From the NCBI GenBank assembly GCA_963835735.1, contig CAWIGP010000002.1:248001-312000 (forward strand): a DNA stretch of 64,000 nt. The letters run 5' to 3'. The notes beneath the pieces were generated by a model that was not told the DNA's origin, did no database searches, and saw nothing but the letters and a program-made list of their open reading frames with translations. Below, piece by piece: positions 59,419-64,000 of the stretch. The DNA is from DASQMT01 sp963835735 (lineage in GTDB: Bacteria > Actinomycetota > Thermoleophilia > Solirubrobacterales > Solirubrobacteraceae). The translations under genes were made by a program, and so were the position numbers. The number at the start of each line of letters is the position of its first letter. Position 1 is the first letter of the stretch.

Positions 59419-60632
59419 CGGTCTCCTCTCGGTCGTTCCGCAAGCAGGCGCAGGAAACGGTCCAGGACGTCCAGCGCGACCGCGACGTCGGCGACCTCGA
59501 CCGACTCGTCCGGGTGGTGGCTGACGCCGCCGGCGCAGCGGACGAAGAGCATCGCCACCGGCGTGAGCTCGGCGAGCGCGACCGCGTCGTGGCCGGCGCC
59601 GCTCGCCATCCGCATGTCGGGCAGGCCGCGCTCCGCGACCGCGCCGGCCAGCAGCCCGCTCAGCCGCGGGTCCATCGCGGTGGCGGCGGTCGCGAGCCGC
59701 TCCTCCCAGGCCAGCTCCACGCCCCGCGCGGCGGCGATCTCCTCCGCGCACGCGCGCAGCGCCGCGACGGCGGCCGTGCGGACGGCGTCGTCGGCATGGC
59801 GCACGTCCAGCGAGGCGGTCGCCTCGCCCGGTATGACGTTGGGCGCCCCCGGCCGCACGTCCAATTGCCCGACCGTGGCCACCAGCCCGGGCTCGACGCG
59901 CGCGACCGACTCGGCCGCGAGCACGAGCTCGGCGACCGCGCAGGCCGCGTCGCGGCGCAGCGCCATCGGCACCGTGCCGGCGTGGCCCGCACGGCCGGTG
60001 AACGTCAGCTCCGCGCGCGTGGCGCCTGCGATCGCGTCGACGACGCCGACCGGCGCGCCGCGCTCCTCCAGCAGCGGCCCCTGCTCGATGTGCAGCTCGC
60101 AGTAGCCGAGCAGCCGCTCGCCGCGCCGCGACGCCGCCGACGGGTCGCCGTCGAGCGCCTCGCGCAGCGTCGCGCCGTCGCGGTCGGTCAGGTCGAGCAG
60201 CGCCGGGTCGAGGGTGCCGGCGACCGCGCGGCTGCCGAGATACGCGGTCCCGAAGCGCAGCCCCTCCTCGTCGGAGAAGCCGAGCACGTCGACGGCGAAC
60301 GGCAGCGCGACGTCCTCCGCGCGCAGCCGCGCGACCGACGCGATCGCGGCGAGCACGCCCAGCGGCCCGTCGAATGCGCCGGCATCGCGCACCGTGTCGA
60401 GGTGCGAGCCGAGCAGCAGCGTGCCGGCGTCCGGATCGACGCCCGGCAGGTGCCCGACCAGGTTGCGCGCGGCGTCGACCCGCACCTCCATCCCGGCTTC
60501 CAGCATCCAGCCGCCGACCAGCTCGTTCGCCCGCGCCATCGCCGGGCCGGCGAACGCGCGCGTCAACCGGCCCTCCTCGTCGCTGATGAGCGCCAGCTCG
60601 CGGCAGCGGCGGACTACGAGCTCAGCTGCCAC
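59415..60632 (-). CDS. allC: Allantoate amidohydrolase (M20/hydantoinase family)
   Basis: 405 residues. Zn peptidase-like fold: 'LLLGSHLDTVRDAGAFDGPLGVLA' (His77/Asp79 first metal), 'LGFSDEEGLRFGTAYLGSRA' (Glu pair), 'HIEQGPLLEE', dimer domain 'TFTGRAGHAGTVPM', final His in 'GVSHHPDESV'. Such enzymes cleave allantoate or N-carbamoyl amino acids; the uricase/HIU/OHCU genes around make allantoate the likely substrate, releasing ammonia and CO2. No allantoinase gene is in the window. Confidence 0.87.
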   Translation of the reverse strand: MAAELVVRRCRELALISDEEGRLTRAFAGPAMARANELVGGWMLEAGMEVRVDAARNLVGHLPGVDPDAGTLLLGSHLDTVRDAGAFDGPLGVLAAIASVARLRAEDVALPFAVDVLGFSDEEGLRFGTAYLGSRAVAGTLDPALLDLTDRDGATLREALDGDPSAASRRGERLLGYCELHIEQGPLLEERGAPVGVVDAIAGATRAELTFTGRAGHAGTVPMALRRDAACAVAELVLAAESVARVEPGLVATVGQLDVRPGAPNVIPGEATASLDVRHADDAVRTAAVAALRACAEEIAAARGVELAWEERLATAATAMDPRLSGLLAGAVAERGLPDMRMASGAGHDAVALAELTPVAMLFVRCAGGVSHHPDESVEVADVAVALDVLDRFLRLLAERPRGDR

Positions 60633-60930
60633 GGTAGGTGCTGTAGCCGCCGGGCGCGACGAGCAGCGGGACGTGGTGATGGGAACCGGGATCGGTAACC
60701 CGGAAGCGGACCGGGACGACGTCGAGGAACCCCGGCTCGCCGCCGAAGTACTCCCCCACCGCGAAGCGCAGCTCGTACACGCCGGCCTCCAGCTCGTCGA
60801 GCGGGGCGGCGCGGCCGTCGGCGCCGGTGACGCCGGTCGCGATCACCTCGCCGTCGCGCAATAGGTCGATCGCCACGCCCGCCGCCGGGCGCCCGCGCGA
60901 GATGTCAAGGACATGCGTCGTCAGGCCCAC
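60622..60930 (-). CDS. pucM: 5-Hydroxyisourate hydrolase (transthyretin-like)
   Basis: 102 residues. 'GLTTHVLDISRGRPAAGVAIDLL' with the active His near the start, 'YELRFAVGEYF', 'VVPVRFRV', and the C-terminal Y-R-G-S tetrad that marks HIU hydrolases. Second step of urate breakdown, after uricase. Overlaps allC by 11 bp, so the same transcript. Standard length. Confidence 0.93.
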   Translation of the reverse strand: MGLTTHVLDISRGRPAAGVAIDLLRDGEVIATGVTGADGRAAPLDELEAGVYELRFAVGEYFGGEPGFLDVVPVRFRVTDPGSHHHVPLLVAPGGYSTYRGS

Positions 60931-60963
60931 GGCGCGGATTCAACCTGATAAGACCGCACGCCG

Positions 60964-61875
60964 GTGATCGTCGCGACGTGGAACCTCGAGAACCTCTATC
61001 TCCCGGGCGGTGAGTTCGGCCCGCGCGACGAGGCCGCCTACGAGGCCAAGCTCGATGCGCTCGCGAGCACGATCGACGCGATCCGGCCGGACGTGCTCGC
61101 GGTGCAGGAGGTCGGCGATCCCGCCGCATTCGACGACCTCACCGCGCGCATCGGCGGAACCTGGCACGTCGAGCTGTCCGAGCAGCCCGACGACCGCGGC
61201 ATCCGAGTCGGGTTCGCCGCCCGCGCCGCGATCACGCGGGTCGCGCCGGTGCGGCGCTTCCCCGACCTCCTGGCGCCGGTGCAGGTCGAGGACGACGGCG
61301 CGACCACGGGTGAGCTCGGCCGCGGCGGGCTCAGCGTCCGCGTCGGCGGCATCGACCTCGTCACGTGCCACCTGAAGTCCAAGCTGCTCTCGTTCCCGGG
61401 CGGCCGCTTCAACCCGCACGACGAGGGCGAGCGCGCCCGCTACGCCGCATACGCGCTCTACCGCCGCGCCGGCGAGGCCGTCACCGTCCGCGCGCATGCC
61501 GACACGCTGCTGCCCGGCTCCGTCGTCGTGCTCGGCGACCTCAACGACGAGGTCCAGGCCGCGACGACCCAGGTGCTGCTCGGCCCGCCCGGCTCCGAGA
61601 TCGGCACGCCCGGCTTCGACCGGCCGGACGCGGGCGACGCGCGGCGGCTGTGGAACCTCGCGCCGCTGATCCCCGCCGACCGGCGCTTCACGCGCATCTA
61701 CCGCGGCCGCCACGAGCTGATCGACCACGTGCTGGTGAGCCACGCGCTGGTCGACCGGGTGGTCCGCGTGGACACGAGCACGAGCCCGCTGCCGTCGATC
61801 ACCGAGGAGCCGTCGGCGCGCCGCGACGAGCCCGGCTCCGACCATTCGCCGGTGATCGTCGAGCTCAGCGACTGA
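60964..61875 (+). CDS. Endonuclease/exonuclease/phosphatase family protein
   Basis: 303 residues from GTG 60964. EEP fold: 'VATWNLENLY', 'RPDVLAVQEVGD', 'RGIRVGFAAR', 'LVTCHLKSKLL', 'VVLGDLNDEVQA', 'LIDHVLVSHAL', 'PGSDHSPVIVEL'. Cytosolic (no signal). Distinct from the exported one at 33 kb. It interrupts the purine cluster on the opposite strand, divergent from the HIU hydrolase and overlapping the uricase 3' end by 11 bp. Confidence 0.87.
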   Translation: MIVATWNLENLYLPGGEFGPRDEAAYEAKLDALASTIDAIRPDVLAVQEVGDPAAFDDLTARIGGTWHVELSEQPDDRGIRVGFAARAAITRVAPVRRFPDLLAPVQVEDDGATTGELGRGGLSVRVGGIDLVTCHLKSKLLSFPGGRFNPHDEGERARYAAYALYRRAGEAVTVRAHADTLLPGSVVVLGDLNDEVQAATTQVLLGPPGSEIGTPGFDRPDAGDARRLWNLAPLIPADRRFTRIYRGRHELIDHVLVSHALVDRVVRVDTSTSPLPSITEEPSARRDEPGSDHSPVIVELSD

Positions 61876-62737
61876 GCGTCAGCGTGATCAGTCCCCAGGC
61901 CGGGAATGCCGAGGTGTAGGCCCTGCGGTCGGCGCCGGGGTCCATCCCCGGCACGGGGTCGTACGTGTGGTTCTCGGCCGTGAACGAGACCTCGTCGAGC
62001 ACGGAGTAGCGGTCGAGCAGCCGGCGGCCGAACTCGTGCACGAGGTGCTGGATCGACTCCGACACGAACTCATGGAACACGGTCGTCACCACGTCGCGAA
62101 CCTGCGCGGCGGCCACGTAGCGCGCCGGGTCGCCGGCCAGGGCGTCGGCGGGATCGGCGTAGCGCCAGTGCACGTCGAGGTGGATGAACAGCGGGCGGTC
62201 GGAGCGCTCGGGCAGCGTCGTCGCGGCGTCGCGCGCGAAGCGCGTGAACGCCGAGCCGGTCGTCTTGAGCAGCCGCAGGCCCACGCGCCCGCTGCGGGCC
62301 GAGGTGAGCCCGTCGCGCTGAAGCTCGAGCTCGGCGACCGCGTGGTCGCCGCCGCGCAGCGCGAACAACCGGTCGCTCAGCGGCTCGAACGGCTGCTCGC
62401 GCGCCGACAGCCGCAGCCCCTCCATCTCCGGGTAGCTGCTCAGGAAGCGGTGGCCGAGCGCGTCGAGGAAGCCCTCCGGGGTGGCGCCGTCGTGCTCGAG
62501 CGCGTGGCGCAGGATCACGTTCTTCATCGTGTCGGTGGCGACCACGCTGCGGTTGTCGCCCTCGGTGTACGCGGCCAGGAAGCCCTGCCCGAGCACCTCG
62601 ACGCTCACGTCGAGCGCGAGCAGCCCGCTGTCGAGCGCGCGCAGCGGCGACTCGGGGACCGCCGGCAGGCCGCGCAGCGGCGCCACGCCGACGCACTGCA
62701 CCGGGACCGCGAGCTTGCCGTAGCTGATCCTGGTCAC
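61865..62737 (-). CDS. pucL: Uricase (factor-independent urate hydroxylase)
   Basis: 290 residues. Cofactor-free oxidation of urate to 5-hydroxyisourate. Two T-fold halves: active Lys at about 8 ('SYGKLAVPV'), 'YTEGDNRSVVATDTMKN' (Thr about 68-70), 'LLKTTGSAFTRFARD', 'VWRYADP'-like 'HWRYADPADAL', 'EVSFTAENHTYDPVPGMDP'. ATG overlap with the OHCU decarboxylase stop. First committed step of the pathway here. Confidence 0.94.
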   Translation of the reverse strand: MTRISYGKLAVPVQCVGVAPLRGLPAVPESPLRALDSGLLALDVSVEVLGQGFLAAYTEGDNRSVVATDTMKNVILRHALEHDGATPEGFLDALGHRFLSSYPEMEGLRLSAREQPFEPLSDRLFALRGGDHAVAELELQRDGLTSARSGRVGLRLLKTTGSAFTRFARDAATTLPERSDRPLFIHLDVHWRYADPADALAGDPARYVAAAQVRDVVTTVFHEFVSESIQHLVHEFGRRLLDRYSVLDEVSFTAENHTYDPVPGMDPGADRRAYTSAFPAWGLITLTLSR

Positions 62738-63186
62738 GTCTCGATCAGATCCGCGAGCCGCAGGCGGGCGATCTTGGCGATCTCCGACAGCGCCGTCTGC
62801 TCCTCCTCGGCGGGGTCCGCCTCGATCCGCCGCTCAGCCGCGGCGATGATCGAATCCGGCGTGTGCTCGCGCGCGCAGACGACGAACGGGAAGCCGATGT
62901 GCGCGCGGTAGGCGGCGGTGAGCCATGTGATCCGCTCGAGCTGCTCGGGCGTGAGGCGGTCGAGCCCGGCGGCCGCCTGCTCGCGCTCGGACTCCTCCGT
63001 GAGCGATGCGTTGACCGCCAGATCCGGATGCGAGCGGATCAGCCCCAGGCGGACCTCGTGCGGCGAGCGGGCCACGACGTCGACCATCGCGGCGTGCAGC
63101 GCGTCGACGCTGCCGAACGGCCGCGCGGCCCAGGCCCGCTCGGCGACCCACGGCGAGCCCTCGAACACGCCGCCGAACCGCGCCAT
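62734..63186 (-). CDS. OHCU decarboxylase (UraD-like), start uncertain
   Basis: 150 residues from ATG 63186. 'ARFGGVFEGSPWVAERAW', 'RSHPDLAV', 'YRAHIGFPFVVCARE' and 'IAKIARLRLADLI' are the family blocks; it decarboxylates OHCU to allantoin. The usual 10-15 residues before 'GGVFE' are coded upstream ('IDRIDIDTVDHLDHDAF') but no ATG/GTG/TTG lies between the in-frame TAG and ATG 63186, so either a rare start or a sequence error is used. Drives uricase downstream (4-bp overlap). Confidence 0.88.
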   Translation of the reverse strand: MARFGGVFEGSPWVAERAWAARPFGSVDALHAAMVDVVARSPHEVRLGLIRSHPDLAVNASLTEESEREQAAAGLDRLTPEQLERITWLTAAYRAHIGFPFVVCAREHTPDSIIAAAERRIEADPAEEEQTALSEIAKIARLRLADLIET

Positions 63187-63254
63187 GAAGGCGTCGTGGT
63201 CCAGGTGGTCGACGGTGTCGATGTCGATCCGGTCGATCGGCGCAGGCTATAGAT

Positions 63255-64000
63255 TTGCGCGCTCTGGACGCCGAGACCACCGTCATCGAAGGCTGCGCGA
63301 TCGCGACCGTGGACGCCGAGCGGCGTGAGCTCGCCGACGGGCATCTGGTGATCGCGGACGGGCGGATCGCGGCGGTCGGCCCCGGCCCGGCGACCGATGC
63401 GCCCGTCGCTGCGCGCAGAATCGACGGTCGCGGCAAGCTCGCCACACCCGGCCTCGTGAACTGCCACCACCACCTGTTCCAGCACTCCACGCGCGGCTAC
63501 GCGCAGCAGGCGACGCTGTTCGAGTGGCTCGTCACGCTCTACCCCGTCTGGCTGCACATCGACGACGCGGTCGTGGCCGCTGCCGCACGCGCCGGGCTGG
63601 CCGCGCTCGCGCGCTCCGGCTGCACGACGTCGACCGACCACCATTACGTCTTCCCGCGGGGCGCCGGGGACCTGCTCGAGGTCGAGATCCAGGCGGCGCG
63701 CGCGATCGGGCTGCGCTTCCACCCCTGCCGCGGCGCGATGGACCTCGGGGTCAGCGACGGCGGGCTGCCGCCCGACGAGCTGGTCGAGGACCGCGACGCG
63801 ATCCTCGCCGCCAGTGCCGAGGCGATCGACCGCTTCCACGATCCCGCGCCCGACGCGATGCTGCGGATCGCGCTCGCCCCGACTTCGCCGTTCACCGTCA
63901 GCCGCGAGCTGATGAGCGAGACGGCCGAGCTGGCCCGCTCGCGCGGCGTGCGGCTGCACACCCACCTGGCCGAGACCGACGATGAGGAGGAGTTCTGCCT
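63255..64000 (+). CDS. 8-Oxoguanine deaminase / amidohydrolase (cut by window edge)
   Basis: First ~248 residues of an amidohydrolase-superfamily enzyme. 'DGRIAAVGPG', metal site 'PGLVNCHHHLFQHSTRGYAQQATLFEWLVTLYPVW', 'ARSGCTTSTDHHYVFP', and 'LHTHLAETDDEE' match the 8-oxoguanine deaminase/hydroxydechloroatrazine group, which makes urate from 8-oxoguanine or deaminates related rings. Start TTG 63255 is a best guess; TATAGAT just before it may be a -10 of a nearby promoter. Divergent from OHCU decarboxylase. C-terminus beyond the window. Confidence 0.85.
   Translation, partial: MRALDAETTVIEGCAIATVDAERRELADGHLVIADGRIAAVGPGPATDAPVAARRIDGRGKLATPGLVNCHHHLFQHSTRGYAQQATLFEWLVTLYPVWLHIDDAVVAAAARAGLAALARSGCTTSTDHHYVFPRGAGDLLEVEIQAARAIGLRFHPCRGAMDLGVSDGGLPPDELVEDRDAILAASAEAIDRFHDPAPDAMLRIALAPTSPFTVSRELMSETAELARSRGVRLHTHLAETDDEEEFC

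Overview
The window is about 64 kb of very GC-rich DNA (most genes end in G/C at codon position 3, many GTG/TTG starts, 4-bp ATGA/GTGA overlaps). Gene content and order fit a high-GC Gram-positive actinobacterium, most likely class Thermoleophilia (Solirubrobacterales-like): an actinobacterial-type dcw cluster without ftsA, a meso-DAP-type MurE, DUF3352 lipoprotein and DUF4126 genes. The taxonomic call is inference; there is no rRNA here. 

Layout. (1) 1-17.4 kb, minus strand: the division and cell-wall (dcw) cluster, transcribed mraZ, rsmH, ftsL-like, ftsI, [acyl-CoA dehydrogenase and DUF4126 inserted], murE, murF, mraY, [alkyltransferase-like gene inserted], murD, ftsW, murG, [pilin-like gene inserted], murC, ftsQ, ftsZ (cut by the left edge). 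A MraZ-box promoter drives it. (2) 17.7-26.4 kb: frameshifted DUF3352 lipoprotein, then a reduced Tad/Flp pilus set (tadC, tadB, cpaF, frameshifted cpaB) mixed with a nitronate monooxygenase and followed by a histidine kinase/response regulator pair. (3) 26.4-33.2 kb: ArsR regulator with two operators facing a small ORF and a truncated NAD-binding remnant; then rho-like, folP, glpD and a nitroreductase in one minus-strand run. (4) 33.2-38.6 kb: an exported LTD/EEP nuclease and the three-gene proton-translocating transhydrogenase (pntAA-pntAB-pntB). (5) 39-47 kb: a cobalamin (B12) riboswitch controls six minus-strand genes: three tandem DUF4430 (transcobalamin C-terminal-like) exported proteins, EcfT, a fused EcfA-EcfA', and an S-component fused to an extracytoplasmic alpha/alpha-barrel (prenyltransferase/squalene-oxidase repeats). 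A pduO-type cobalamin adenosyltransferase diverges from the same intergenic region. (6) 47-51.7 kb: small secreted, membrane and regulatory genes, two tRNAs (Glu-CTC, Leu-CAG). (7) 51.8-58 kb: DHA2-type MFS exporter (frameshifted), PRC-barrel protein, broken GNAT, fur-katA pair, exported alpha/beta hydrolase. (8) 57.8-64 kb: a second MFS protein and a purine-catabolism cluster (8-oxoguanine deaminase-like, OHCU decarboxylase, uricase, HIU hydrolase, allantoate amidohydrolase, nucleobase deaminase), interrupted by a plus-strand EEP nuclease. 

Most striking system: the riboswitch-controlled B12 operon at 39.07-46.48 kb. Eukaryotic transcobalamin/intrinsic factor consist of an alpha/alpha-barrel domain plus a DUF4430-like beta domain; here both kinds of domain occur on separate proteins, with the barrel attached to the transporter's substrate-binding subunit. 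I infer a split, transcobalamin-like surface capture system feeding an ECF importer. 

A caution on quality: at least six otherwise conserved genes (ftsW 3' end, DUF3352, cpaB, LTD/EEP nuclease, DHA2 MFS, GNAT) show single-base frame shifts, and folP lacks a stop before rho. This density looks more like assembly indels than real pseudogenes.
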